From: Phoronis australis
Lineage: Eukaryota; Phoronida; Phoronidae
Assembly: GCA_002633005.1 (NCBI GenBank)
Contig: NMRA01000091.1
Coordinates: 118,204-182,203 of the forward strand
Reading direction: 5' to 3'
Length of the DNA: 64,000 nt
Made by a program: the position numbers and the translations under genes. Position 1 is the first letter of the stretch. Each line of letters opens with the position of its first letter. The notes beneath the pieces were generated by a model that saw only the letters and a program-made list of their open reading frames with translations, did not search any database and was not told the origin of the DNA. Below, one piece after another: positions 44,833 through 57,858 of the stretch.

Positions 44833-47500
44833 TGGGTGTGAGCTTCTGATAAGTAGATCGCGTTACTGTCACCACAAGCTTAGTGCGTACATTACTTTTT
44901 CTCGTAGAAGGTGCTCCTACAACTGACAAGGTATCGGAAACGTGAGTGTCAGGCATCGAGTGGTTTTCGGTAGGGCAGCTTAGGTCAGAGGAAAGCTAGA
45001 ATCTGATTACTGTTTTGCAGGTACGTATTCGGTCTAATGGCATAGTTGAAGAGAAATGACGCTCAATAGTGACGATTGGTTACTTAATTTTGTCAAACCA
45101 ATAGAATTTTGAGGAGAACTAAAGCAGTAATTATTTATGGCGAGAGGCATTTTCCTACATAGAATGTCTTAAGGGGACCAACTACAAGCTTCGACTAAGT
45201 AAATACAAGCCCTTAAAACGTTTTAACTCCATAACCACCATGAGCACAGGGAACGTTTGGTTGTTTTAAAGCGAATTCCAGTTATGTTATTGTGCATGCA
45301 ACTCGAAAAGACGACGGAAGCTTTCCAGTTACCTTCGACGAAACAGTGCCCTACGTCAATTCTTAATATTAGTGGTTTCCTATTTTGTCAGCTGCAAACT
45401 TCCACTGTCGAATGGATCGTTTGATTGGTTTTGTTAACACCTTTTATAGTTCTCCTCGTAACATATTGGGTCATCATAGGCGCAATGTCAGTTTCTATTT
45501 GTCATCGCATGCACCAACTGAACGGCTTAATTACGCTTATCCATTATGCTCGCATATTAAATAATGATGTTATATGTACGAATCATTAGGTAGACTTGGT
45601 CAGTACTCGTGTAGCTACAGTGTATCTGCTGTGTCTCAAAATTACACTCGGTACACGTTATGTCACACATGATGTGTGGAAGGGATGAGATGATACGGCG
45701 GTAGGCAAGGGCGGAGGGAGGGTGTTTAGGGGGAACGGGGGCGCATGGAGCAAAGTATGGCTTTCGAGTTCTTGTTTATGTCAGCGCTTCATTGTAGACA
45801 ATCAGTGTAGTTGTTCCTGGCGTGTTGGTTAATGATAATACTTTTGTTTTTAGTAAAACCCTGCTTTGTCATACGCAATGTTGGTTCGACCGAGCGATAT
45901 TGTGCTTCGTCTCTAAACACGACTGAACTGTCCTCAGTGGTATCCAAAAGGGGGCGCGTCCATAGGCACTTAAAGAGACACTTACCGTCACTTGACTTCT
46001 TGACGACAAACGTATATGTCGACATTAGTAATTCTTACTGGCATTGAAGAAATTCAGTTGCTCAAAATTGACTTAGTTTCTGTGGTAGTTAATTATGGAC
46101 ACAAAACATTAGCAGAATCAAAATCGAGTACGCAAAACACAGTCTCCTGCAAGGCTGCCGCTTTTGTTCGTCTGTAAGCAGCATCCAGAATTCTCAATAC
46201 ATCTGTAAATCGTTCTCATTGAGTGTTAAAAAGCCCAGATTTACATTTACTATGTATTCCCTTGAAGTGGTTTATTTTCGTCATAGATCTACGGTTCTGT
46301 TAAGTCGTTCGAACTTAATTGCTATTTCGAAGTGCTCTTATCTCACAGTTTGGCGTTCTGGTCCAAATCACTCGAGTAGGTGAGATGCCGTAATTGACCC
46401 GTCGATCACGAATAGTTGAAAGATACCACTGGCCAACATTCGTTTTTTCAATGAGAAACGAAGAAGATGAGAAATGTAAATATTACCATCGTTCATATAT
46501 TCAATATTCTGTTCACGAATAGTTGAAATGCATGGGAACTCCGGCCGTGGCCACTTCACTGCGCCATGAAATGATGATGGTTTCGGCATGATGACTATAA
46601 TATGTGCAGAGTCTCACCTGGGAGATGAGACCATGGACCTAGGATTTATAAAACACAAAATGACTAGATATGATGATTAAATATGCTAGGGGACTTAAAT
46701 GATTCTCTTTTCGCTTCATTTTAGTTAAAATATTTCAAAAAACGGATTTCAACTCAAGTTAGTTTAGTTGAAAGTTAATCCCTAATAATACTCATTCAAC
46801 ACAGTGCCTGATATCTTCAAACTTAACTGAGTGTAATATGATTTTTAGTTGAATTTTTATTTTTGGTGGTGCACCGCCATAGTGAGTGACAGCTGTCTCA
46901 TTCATTATGGACACTCGCTCGACTGCCGCCATTCCGGAAACACCGCCCGCTTTTTAACAAAATATACAATTCATAATAAAATATGGCAAACACAAGCAGT
47001 AGTGGAAGTCATATCTTTCGACTGACGACGCTCATCAGCCTGTGATAAATTGGTGAATGTAAATGAAAAATTTAATTTGTAAACCATAAAATTTGGGTCA
47101 TGAACAACACAACGTCACCAACATCTGAGTGTTGTCGCGACATCGCAGCTTTTCCGATTGTCTCTTCGCGGTAAATATTTCTCAGCTTCTGAATATAAGT
47201 GTTTATTTTAAATTAATTAGAATCGTTTGATCAATAGAATTCAGTTATTTACAATATAGTAACTTGAAAATCTAGCTCTATTGCCATTTTCCGCGACATG
47301 AAATCGGCTTTTGTCGCTTGGTGTCCTGCTCTATGGTGTGGGTGGACAGTTTGTTTATTCGGTCAGCCGAGCAAAGCATGACATAATCTAAAATCGGACA
47401 TCAGAAGCAATGTCGCGACCATTTCTGCTCTTGATAGCTTCCTCGGTTGTTCGACGAGTCGACTCGTGCATGCGACAGTCGCGACACCTGGGGACTGTTT
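44833..47500. other. Stretch without recognised genes
   Basis: CACGAATAGTTGAAA occurs twice (46409, 46515). A G-rich patch at 45710-45757 (AAGGGCGGAGGGAGG) could be a miniature-element edge. No coding evidence. Confidence 0.4.
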
Positions 47501-47509
47501 CTCGAAGAC

Positions 47510-47650
47510 TGTATTGCCGTTTACTTCCGGCTAAAATCAGTCTAGGGATGGCTTAACCTGTTTCATGAAATGAGGTTAAGACTAAAATCAGAAAATATGC
47601 CTACAACTCAAAAGACAAAAATCGGAGCAGACTAAAAGCCAAAAGATAAA
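47510..47650. repeat. Family R-like repeat
   Basis: GGGACTGTTTCTCGAAGACT, CCTGTTTCATGAAAT and AAAAGACAAAAATC echo the 25.2-kb element. Boundaries are not resolved. Confidence 0.35.
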
Positions 47651-48143
47651 AAGTCAACGTTTGGTTTACATTATCGAGTGATAAACAGGTTCCTGGTGAC
47701 TGGGTGGACAGAGTTCTACATTCTCGTTAGTATTTAGTGCGACAGGATATTTTCTTGTGCTTTCTGCCAACTTGGTACCATAACACTGTCGATTTGCCTC
47801 TGTTGTTGTGCGGTGGGATATTCAAACTATTCACGCAAAGTAACCATCGTAAAAATGCCCGGAATGCAGGAATCGAATGAATTAACCCACTTGGACACAA
47901 AATCACATGTTAATATGGAGGGCCTATGGACCTTGTTAGTGTTCTGTCCTTTTTCACTTCTAATCTCAAGTGGCTCGTTGGCCTGAGCTTAGTGAGCTAA
48001 GCAATCACAATGCACCAATGAAATTATTTTTGCGCCAATAACGCGGGCACGCTCCTAAAATTATCCCTGGAATGAAAAACACTGTGCTTCGTCCCTGTCC
48101 ACTAGGTCTTTCGTACTACAGTATTACTGTAGAACTTGGATCA

Positions 48144-48216
48144 AGGGTGGGAGAGGGATTGGGGGAGGGAGGGTGAGGGTGAGGTGGGAGGTAGGTGGAG
48201 GAGAACGAGAGAGAGA
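48144..48216 (+). repeat. Purine-rich G-run tract
   Basis: More than 70 bases are almost free of C, with repeated runs of three or more G (GGGGGAGGGAGGGTGAGGG). It has the pattern of a G-quadruplex or triplex-forming tract. Confidence 0.75.
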
Positions 48217-48312
48217 TGATATCATTCAATTGGCCTACTTTTGACTGTCACTGAACCTGCCAACATGAATTTGGAAACAACTGACTGATCAGTGTCATTG
48301 GTCAAACTGACC

Positions 48313-48478
48313 CAGTTCCGGATTTAGAGGGGGACAAGGTACCATGCCCCCCCCCCTCTAAAATTCTCCCAGATTACATTTGGCAGTTCGGGGGTGTGAA
48401 TGTCTGACGGACAAATTCCTGGCAAATACTCTGCCCTGTTCCCCTCTCCCCCAACTCGAAATCCTGGATCCACCCCTG
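48313..48478 (-). mobile_element. Family A miniature element, copy 4 (inverted)
   Basis: The 166-bp copy is in reverse orientation, with ends CAGTTCCGGATTTAGAGG and (complement) CAGGGGTGGATCCAGG. An exact 5-bp duplication TGACC lies at 48308-48312 and 48479-48483. The interior matches the other copies, including the complement of CTGCCAAATG. Confidence 0.9.
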
Positions 48479-48483
48479 TGACC

Positions 48484-49410
48484 GGTGTCAATGTTCAAAT
48501 GCCAATTGGTGTCAGCACTTGTGTTCGTTAGCGTTTCAAATGACAAAAATCACTCTAATTGTCGGAGGATTAAGCATATTTTGTTCATGAATTCACGGCA
48601 AAGAACAAATTATCCGAGGGAGACTGGTCATTTTCTTTTCAAATTACATTCAGCAATTATTACTAAGTAATCACCTACCCCTACATGTATTTTATTACGT
48701 TCCGCGTTGGGAAATTTTTACGTAATAGTTTGTGTGCAGTGTTAGGGTTCAACGGTAGTCATCTGTTAGAGCACCTGTGCATTTCACATGGCTCGGTGTC
48801 GTAATGTAGTGAAACATTAACTTCCTTCTACCAGTTTCGCCGGTTTTTATTCGTGGTTTACTCTTTTAAAACTGTTGGCCATTAGTTTTTAGAAATCAGA
48901 AGTGAGAGTTTGGAAAATACGCATTGTAGTGAACTGCTCGAAATCGAGGGCATTTGGCCAGATTTTTACCCTACTATGCGTATTTCAACTTTTCAAATTG
49001 TCTCTTATTTCAGTCTATCATTTTCTGCAATTTTGAGGAAAATTTTTATTCAATTGCTGCTCGATTACTTTGATTGCACGCTGCTCCATTTAGTATAACC
49101 TTTATGGGATACGAAAATAAAAGCACAGTTTTACTGCTTACCTGAACAAATTGTTGTGTTCTAGTGATATATTGAGCAGTGACGATGGTGATCACAACCC
49201 GCATTTATCTTCTGCATTATAACCTAAGACACGAGACGTCAATACCGCAGATCCCATTCCAAAATCATAAAATGATGTGATGGAAAGTTTTGCAACCGAA
49301 AGAGGTATAAGGCGGGGTTCAAGTTGCTGCAAAAACACTGTTTCATCATTTCGATTTTCGGCGCCTTCCGTCATTTTGAATTTCAAAATTATCTGCGTTA
49401 ACTCGAGTTA
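48484..49410. other. Stretch without recognised genes
   Basis: No assignable frame or repeat. Confidence 0.4.
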
Positions 49411-49452
49411 AGATTTGACGGTAAATGCGGAAGATTTGACGGTAAATGCGGA
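49411..49452 (+). repeat. Perfect 21-bp tandem duplication
   Basis: AGATTTGACGGTAAATGCGG plus one A is repeated exactly once. Confidence 0.9.
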
Positions 49453-50277
49453 AAATTCCGGAATTGGCGAACGTTCACCCGTCGCTCATAAATTTAACCA
49501 AGCATTGTTGGCTTCTGTAGCAAGTCAGTGGATGCAAATCGAATGTGACGGTTATATAATTTTACAGTAGTTTTGGACATCTGCTGCCTGTGCTTAAATA
49601 TGGCTCATTGCGTCGGGCCTGACAATGAGACCAAAAATACACTGTAGGAATGAAACCAGATGAATGAACTGTCTGATCGCTGAAATGGTCAACTGACTTC
49701 TCGTTGTTCCTAATGCCCTACGTGAACTAATAGACATTAAATCACGTTATAGTTCAAATCTATGCGGAACCCACTTGCAAATTGTATGGATTTCCACGCT
49801 CATTCGTTAAACTATACTCGTCATTCAGTTTCCGTACTACATTATCGTATACCTATTAACTGACAAGCTTGTCTTTTTATATTTAGTAATTAATGGACAC
49901 GATCACGATGCAGAAATATTGACAAACATTGAATGAGATTGTTCGAGGCTGCCATCTGAGTGGCCTGTTGGTAGCCCAGTTGGAGCCAGGCTGGGGTTAG
50001 AAAGAGCATTGTATTCATTCTATGAGCACATGAATGTTCTATTATCAATTTCAAACTGATGTATTCAGTAACCCCGGAGTTAACCTGCATGTTTCTTCTA
50101 TATGGGATTGCTTTGCTCTAATTAAATGTTTGATGCTCGCAGACACAATTCGCATTATTTATAGTCATCAGCAAACCACTATTTGAACGTATGTTCCCAG
50201 GCAGCCATCTTTATGCGCAATCGTGAAATAAATAACGAGAAATATAATAACTTTATCGCAATTGATTAACCAAAATT
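49453..50277. other. Stretch without recognised genes
   Basis: No assignable feature. Confidence 0.4.
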
Positions 50278-50595
50278 TTATCTACAGGATTCTTCCCATA
50301 TACCCGCAATGATTATTTTAACATCCTCGTTATAACGTTCCGCTAAGCAGAAGAAATGCACCTTGTCTTTCACTCTGTGACCGATCGGCTTCTTGATGCT
50401 GCAAGAAATTCTCCGATATTTGGCAGCTGGCCGATTGCCGATGTCGAGGCCGTTACCAGAGGACAATCGAAAAAAACTCGCAGTCGTGTCCCCTACTTTC
50501 TGAACTAATACAATGTCGACTGAATGTCGCGGAACTCCACGTGTAATCGGTACGGGTCTAGGAAAAACGCGATTCTGACGGCGGTCTGACGTCAT
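50278..50595 (-). CDS. Coding-like frame of 105 codons, product unknown
   Basis: The minus-strand ATG at 50595 sits within ATGACGTCA, a CRE-type site. The frame reads MTSDRRQNRVFPRPVPITRG and later GLDIGNRPAAKYRRISCSI and RVKDKVHFFCLAERYNEDV, a balanced, basic, globular-looking sequence. Codon use is mixed in the way of real exons. A possible donor (G|GTATAT) lies about nine codons before the stop, so it could be a first exon. I do not recognise the protein. Confidence 0.35.
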   Translation of the reverse strand: MTSDRRQNRVFPRPVPITRGVPRHSVDIVLVQKVGDTTASFFRLSSGNGLDIGNRPAAKYRRISCSIKKPIGHRVKDKVHFFCLAERYNEDVKIIIAGIWEESCR

Positions 50596-51898
50596 GCATT
50601 CTAGTCGCGTCTAGTTACAAACAAAGATTTTGGGTAACGTCATCACGAATCAATTATACTGTTGAAGCCGAGTTTGGTTGTCCAGTAATAATAATTAAAG
50701 AGATTGCCCTAATTGTGATTGGTTGAAATGCCTCTGGTTAATATACACGAGCCCAAGTTTTCGAATTGGGCGTGCACAATGAAATGCACATTTCTCTTTA
50801 AATAAAAGAAAATGGTAAAACAGCGCTTGGTCATTAAATTGTGTTATAACTGCGTAAATGTTGCGGAAACTAGAGGTCTCGGCTTCTCGTGGTCAGTCGA
50901 AGAGCGATCAATATAGGAATACATTACGATTGTAATGAAATCAAGACTTTGATAGCAATAATTTACTGACGTATTTCTTTTTTACATCGAGAACTTATGA
51001 TAGTATGAATGCCTACTCTGGGGTGGAGTTCGTCAAAGTGGGTCTGACCTTATTTGCGACCGCGCGGGTTGGCCGATCAACTAAAAGTGATCTTTATCAT
51101 TACAAAAATTATACTGAGATGATTTCGGCGAAAATTTCTTCAATAATGACCTGAACTACACATATCCAACTCCAAATGTATTTCTAGGTTTTCTCGGAGT
51201 CAAAATGACACTCACAATCCGCCGATTTTCCATCGAAATTCCGTCGAAGGTCATTTAATATAAAACGTTGATTAAAAATGGTATGTCTCATTAAAACCGT
51301 GAATATTTAAATTTGTAGCCAGCGCCACCTTGTGACTTCCTTGAGAACTGTGTGTACGTGTTTAATCAGGAAAAGGGACTTATTTAAATAAAATGCAGTT
51401 TAAAGAAAAAGACACAACTGATACCCTTTAAAATAAGTGGGAACATATACAAAACCCTAATAATTTCTAAATATTGCGCCTTCGTTATTTGATAGTGAAA
51501 TGAACAAACTTTAAAAACTGCGCCTTGTTTTATAAGGGTAGCGATGACATATTACCATACTCATTTACATAAAAATAGTCTCGCAAAACGGGACTTTCGC
51601 GAGATTGTAATGGTCACTGGTTCTGGGATGGTTTGCGGCACACTGGAAGACCCGGGGTTGTTTTTAAACTAGAACTTCATTTGCATATTCACAATTTAAT
51701 GAAACGTAGCATCTTTTAATCCCCTGAGATTTCCATGTTTTGAACCGTCTTCCAGAACTGATTTATTAATGACCGGAATTTACCATCTGACGTCACTTAA
51801 AAAGTAAATGCAGCTAAGGTATGGAACCTTTTTCTGTGCCAATGAGAATGCACGTTTTCTACTGAAGGCTGCATCGGAACGCTTAGGGGGCCATTTAG
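50596..51898. other. Stretch without recognised genes
   Basis: No assignable feature. TGACGTTACCC and GTCATCACG near 50630-50650 could belong to a promoter of the adjacent minus-strand frame, but this is conjecture. Confidence 0.35.
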
Positions 51899-52250
51899 CG
51901 GGCGAGAGAGTTTCTTGATCTGTCTCAGCACAGAATCGAACGTGACGCACCCGCCGTTTTCGCAGTCTTAACTGGTGGTGGAGCTGATTCCCACTCTTTT
52001 AATGGCAAAGTATTTCAATCATATTTAATTGGTTAAGTCGCCAGCTTTAAAGGGAACATCTGGCAGACAACGGCAAAAATTCGCGAGTTAAAATGAAATA
52101 AAAATACTCTACGAATTTTCTTGTTTTATAGTACTGGTCAAAGTTATCAATTTCTAGAAGTCTATCACAACCAAGAGCAATCTCCAATATGAGTTTTTCT
52201 GTTGAAAATCCGATTATTGCCCCTCGAAGTGATTCAAGCTCGGAATCGCT
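51899..52250 (-). repeat. Family F repeat, copy 2
   Basis: Read on the minus strand, AACTTTGACCAGTACTATAA (52125-52144) matches the core of the other copies. The tRNA-like half has CAGCTCCACCACCAG and a B-box-like ACGTTCGATTC. A 100-codon frame through its first half (52047-52349) contains LGCDRLLEIDNFDQYYKT. The same frame in copy 5 gives RLLEIVSFN, so the 5' half may derive from coding sequence. Confidence 0.7.
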
Positions 52251-53358
52251 TACAGGAGTGTTTCTATTACGAGTTTCCAATGACATGCAGTCTTTCACTT
52301 TATGGTCATGTCGACAGGCCTTGGCGACCAGCTTCGAATTAAGTGGCAAGCTAATTCTAATATCTAGTTATTGATTGTGTTTTCGTTCCGCGGTTGCATT
52401 TGGTCACTTCTCACGGTAGTGTTTTCATTGCCTAATTAAGTAATCGGCTTCCGTCAATTAACTGTTGCATGGAGGTGAATGTCCCCACATATGTAACAGG
52501 CTGGGGTATCGATCAAGCTTCAATTGAAGTCCAAGAAGAGAGACAGCAATATGCAGTCAATTAAAAGTACTTATATAGCTACCTACGATGGCCAATAATT
52601 TCTCAAGCTACTGACCATTAGTGCAGACATAGAGTAATTGATATGGCCAGCCATCATGACTTAAAGACGAAACGATCTTGTGCTGCTTTTGTTTTGGTTG
52701 GTAAGTGCTGAAGGTTAATCGCGTTCTTTCTTAAATTTATCATTAGGGAAACTTAAAAATCCTCGGCCAGCCCTCGCAAACTTGAGTTACATCATCAAAA
52801 ATGTTTTTGGTAGAATCCAACTGTTACCTTGGTATGGAAAATTCTATTTGGTTCTCTTTATTACCTTTCTTCGTGATTTAGTCAGACAGGAACAGGGAAA
52901 GATAGGTAACTTTAACAATTTATTACGACGACACAATCTAGTTCGTGGGATTCAGTCCGAAACTATTTATTAATTTTCCCTTCTTTTGGGTTTCTCTTTC
53001 ATGAAATTAGACGTACATGTAGGTCTTCCTTGACTGTGAAGTGGGCGGCTAACCGAGATATTCGCTTAAATCAGCCTCGGTTGTTTCACCAGTTAAATGC
53101 GTTAAAAGACTTAAAAGTCAAAAACGTGTGGTTTGTGTCAACAATACGTATCAACCAATTCTGGGTGAGAGGAATCTACCCTCGTACTGTGTGCAGGCCA
53201 AGCAGAATTTGAAAACTGCGGCAAAATTAGTGCAATACAATAACAATATTTTGTGCCTTCTGTTTTAAGCCTGTATATCGGCTTCACAGTTTCCTTGAAA
53301 CCCGACATGAGTTTTACAGATTTCATCAGATACTTTCTAAAGCTTTATATTTTGTTTC

Positions 53359-53690
53359 AAGGGACATTAACGGTTTTGCCGTCGAAAAGGCATATATTTT
53401 TGGTTTATTGTTGGATGGGTTGACTTTCTGAAATTACTAGCTTTGACCAGAGTTGTAAAATAATATAATCCGTTGTTTTTGTGATTTTATTACAAATCGC
53501 CAATTCCCGTCGATGTCTCTCCGGCATTCGCTTAAATACTCTGTCATCTGTCTAGGGAGACTAAGCTGTGCCAGCAGAGTGTTTGACTGCAGCCACGAAC
53601 GAAAGGTTCCAGGTCCGAATGCGCGCTGAGGCTAATCTCAGAACTTCACTTTTTTCAACCATAAAGCCACTTTAAAAAGGTCGATGCCCA
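53359..53690 (+). repeat. Family F repeat, copy 3
   Basis: Starts CAAGGGACATTAACGG, with AGCTTTGACCAGAGTTGT (53439-53456) and TTTTTGTGATTTTATTAC. The tRNA-like half has TAAGCTGTGCCAGCAGAGTG, GTTTGACTGCAGCCACGA and GGTCCGAAT. It ends CTCAGAACTTCACTTTTTTC and extends, with weaker similarity, to about 53690. Confidence 0.75.
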
Positions 53691-56600
53691 CACCGCTTAT
53701 TTCAGAGGTTAACACCAAATGTCGTCTGAGTTCAGATTGTGTCATTCACTGAACTGTAGCCTCGTTCGTGGCGCCAGCTCGCTATCGGCTTCGTGCAGTT
53801 TTGACTGTGATGACTTCTTTATTTGGAAAAAGACACTTGAGTTTACTCGCCGGTTGGTGTCGTTACATCACACCCTACTCAATGGCTTCGTTTACTACGT
53901 GAGAACGCTGAGAAGGAACGTGTCGTTATTTCACTCTTGAAAAGGCTGTAACGAATACATGAAACACCTTTCGTTTGTTGTTTTGTTTTTAATCAGTACA
54001 TAAAGCTCATTTAAGCAGTAGAATAAGTTTTGAATAACAGCGCATTGTACACAGACATGAGTTTATAAAAGTGTTACCCTCACTAAAACAATCTCTGTGT
54101 TATAGTGACGTTATGGGGTTGGAAGGACCAGCCTACGTCGCTAAGTTACTCCACGGCATTTTTGTTGCCACATGAGTGAGTCACAAGTCAAAAGAGGTCA
54201 GAGGCGTATCTCCTGAGGTGCGAGTTTAGTTCTACTGTCTGGCAGCGGCATTGTTGGTGTACGACCAGAAGTGAAAAAATAAACCTCCAGTATTATTTTA
54301 AAACTATGTTTAATTTGAACAAATGTGAACTGGTTAACATTGCATTTATTTTAAATGTGAACTCTTATTGGAGCAGAAAGTTTGGCTTCGCCTTCAACAT
54401 TACTGAGCTGTTTTGCAATTCAGCACACTTATGATAACACTTTGACAACGGTCACGTCTTTACCGAATACCTACTGAATATACGTAGACCATGATTTTTT
54501 TCACATTACGCTGGTAACGGATCTGATCTTGGACGGACCCCTGAATCCATGGGCTCCGACAGTTCTTGTGGCCGCATCACACTCCTTGGTCCATCATATT
54601 CATTTTGCTCTGCGGTTGACAAGAAAATATAGTTGTTGAGTTCAAGAACCTCTCCATTTCTTAAATCCTTTTCTAACTATGTGTATTTATCCCAGTTATA
54701 AAACTCCATAAGTAAAAAGGACGAGGTTATTGACTGCTTACTACCGGAAATGGCAAGGGATTGCTGGCCGAGCCACGTGTAGAGCAAACATTATTGTTGG
54801 TAGATATTTTTTTCTAAGCATATCACAGTACATTCTTTTTGTTAGGATTAATGTTCAAGATTGTTAGAGGAGAGTACATACGGCTGCACTGTCTTTACCT
54901 ACAGTAGCCTCCATGTATTGACTTCCGCAACGAATAGCGTTTTGTATTTACGTATCCGTACATTGACTGGAATGACGTTTTCTGTGCTTTGTCTGGGGAA
55001 ATCGCCTTGGTACAAAGGCTTTGTGTCATTGGCGATTTCGAGAGCTCATTGGTTAGTTGTAATTGTACAGTTGTCAATATTATTCTTCCACGCGAGCGTG
55101 CTAGTTATGTAACCTCAAGTTTTGTATTTGACCTAGCAATATAAATCTAAAGAGAGAGCAAGTGTTTATTTTAGTATCGCTCATGTTTGTTTGCGTCTTG
55201 CAGTGCGATATTCAGATTTCCAAATTGCGTTGGTGGAGTGGACGACAACTTTGTACAGTACGAAAGCTTGCGTAAAAATGTTGTTGTTTCGGAGCTTTGA
55301 TATTCCAATGAGAATTGGGTTACGCACATTCAGGTAGGTCTTGAGAAACAGTCAGGGTAATGATTTGTTAACCGTTGTAGTTTGAAGGAGTCTCTGAGTT
55401 TAGTATGGCAATTTATAGTGGAAACAGACGTGTCGTTAATTTTTAGGTCTTTCCTACAGTCTAGCATGGTTCGACCGTGACTGTGTACTTTCCAACAACT
55501 ATATTTGCGGTGTTAATCTACCACATTGTTGCGTCGATGTCATGCGTCTATTAATGGATACCGATTAGGTATATTGTAGAACTGAACGTTCGTTTAAATT
55601 TTGGAATTGCTTCATAAATAGCTAAGTTCTTTGCAAGAAACCGATTTGGTTCCTTAGGGATTGATAGCGTCCTTCTTACACAATTACTGATGAGTTTTTT
55701 TGCCACACTGATATGGTCTCGGCAGGTTAGCGGTAAGTTATGACACGTTTATACATGCGTCTATATGCGTCTTGTGATGCCAAACAGTGAGCCTTGGGGT
55801 TGTCTCCGTGTTGTTGCCTCCAGCAGGATTGTCGGACTTTATTCCGGAATATTTTCACGCTCTTTTCTTAGAAACCCTTGACATTTCTTTGCAACTTTAA
55901 ACATCTGCTGCTGGTGCTAAATTACCATCTGTTGGTTGATTTGACAAAATCAGTGGCATATTCAACGTTAGTTGTGTTGATAGCAGTATGCAAAAACCCG
56001 TCAATAGGTATCGTTGAAATGTCTCTAATTTCTGATTCTTTCGCAAAGGAACAGTTAATGGAACCGTTGCACGGTCAGTTATTCTCGCACTTTGAAAACA
56101 GGTGGGCCACAAGCTACGAAAACGTTCACACTTCTAGGGTAAACTTTAGAAAGTTCATTCTTGTGCATATGCGTATAAAGTTGTGTACAGGCAAGCAGTT
56201 GGAGATTCGGGTGAGAATTATGGAAAATTTTGGCATCGCAGCCTCGAATGGAAAGGAAAGAGTTTTCAGAAGTCGCACCGGCAGCAAATAACAAAATCGC
56301 AAATCTAGCCTCTGATTGCCACCAATGGTATTCCGTAGTGTGTTGAAATTGTTTTGAGTGAAACGGTTAACCCATGTTCCTTCTGCTCTGTTTAACCCGG
56401 ATGTGGAGTCCCGCCATTTTCGGAGCACTTTCTGTTCAGATCGAAATTTTTGCTGCAAATGCAGGACTGGTACTCTTCAAGCAAATAGAAATTGGAAAAA
56501 GTATTGAATTTCTGGAATCGAGAGGTCAAGAGTGGTAGGATTCTTGTCTCCACTGTGGGACCGGGCCAGTCGCACAGTGTCAAATTCGAATTTGCAGTTT

Positions 56601-56948
56601 GGGCTTCTGGACTTTTTTCGGTGGACATATTAAGGCGAAAATTCAGTGAGTGTGCTTTCTGCAGGTTATGCATTTTGTCAACGTGTCCCGAGACAGAGTG
56701 GTAGCTAGGGCGCCGTCTGTTGAAGCAATTTCTGATTTCAACGAGATCAGCCAGTCGTACTGTGTGGTGGTCTTAGCCTTTAAACAAAGATGTCAATAAA
56801 AAGGTTAGCTAGATATGCCAAGGGTTTTTATTTTTGAACACCCCGCCCACTCCAATCTAAATGGTGTGTTTTCGTGTGAGTCACGTGTCTGCATTGTTCT
56901 TTAAATGTACAATGTTGTAGGTCCACGATTTTTAAAGGAAATTATATG
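53691..56948. other. Stretch without recognised genes
   Basis: Several frames of 83-137 codons on both strands (54861-56704) overlap heavily. The longest (55878-56291, plus) has no recognisable domain, and opposing frames are of similar length, which argues against coding. Confidence 0.4.
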
Positions 56949-57287
56949 CGAAAAAAGTGATATTTTTGCAGATCAGTCGCAGCGTGGAAATGAACCCGCA
57001 ACCTCGCGGTTTCAGTCCAACACTCTATAAGAACTATGCTCAATAGTAGACAGAGTATTTTAAATATTTAAAATACTCAGTTAAAACTGGCATATAATCA
57101 CCGGCCTTGATTTCAGCGAACGTCTGGCAGATTAAGGCGGCAATCAAGGATTTGGAATAAAATCACAAATACAATGGATTTTGTTGTTTTGTAGCTCTGG
57201 TCAAAGCCAATAACTTCAGGAAGTCGATCCCGTCCATCAATAATCCCTAAAAGCGTTTTCAGTCGTCATACCGAAAACATCCCTTTA
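56949..57287 (-). repeat. Family F repeat, copy 4
   Basis: On the minus strand, CTAAAGGGATGTTTTCGG opens the copy. GGCTTTGACCAGAGCTACAA (57189-57208) and TATTTGTGATTTTATTCC follow. The tRNA-like half has TATAGAGTGTTGGACTGAAA and GCGGGTTCATTTCC, ending GACTGATCTGC and CACTTTTTTCGC. This copy has the most tRNA-like half, resembling the middle of a tRNA-Phe. Confidence 0.75.
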
Positions 57288-57858
57288 GCGCCGTACTGTA
57301 TTCAGAATGTGGCAATTGGTTTAATTTCATGCATTAATGTTTCCCTGTAGCTCATTAATGGCCCTTAACTCTTAATTAGCCTTAAAACAATTTGACAGGC
57401 ACGTCTTTGTGATTTGTTGAAACCTTAGTCATCTCTAGTTTTGGACAAAATGCCATTAAAATCAATTTTGAGTTTTGCTATTTTCGGTTTATTTCAAACC
57501 AAGTGTGAGGAAATTTTATTGCGCAGAGTGGCTAAATTTGTCGTTTTTAATAAGTTGATCCTGTCCGTAGGTAATGAAACTAATTGTCTTACTCGCTTGA
57601 GGCCCACGTTTGAATAATTACTTGTTTAAACTGTCCATTTGTCACCAAGTGGCGAGACCGTCTCGTTCCCTTGTCGGCTCGCGTAGAACTGCCTAACCAC
57701 ATGTCGTTAAAATCGTCGACATGTCGTAAGTCCGATCAAAAATGCTTCGGCAAAGAGACTATTTACGAGAAAACATAAATGGCCACTTGGCATTGCTTTT
57801 TATGCCTGATATTACAAGACAATACCATGATGCTTTTTTTCTTCTTACGTCACCTAGT

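Noticed and set aside
55878-56673. Overlapping frames of 93-137 codons as a gene
   Set aside because: Frames of similar length occur on both strands, with no domain or splice support.
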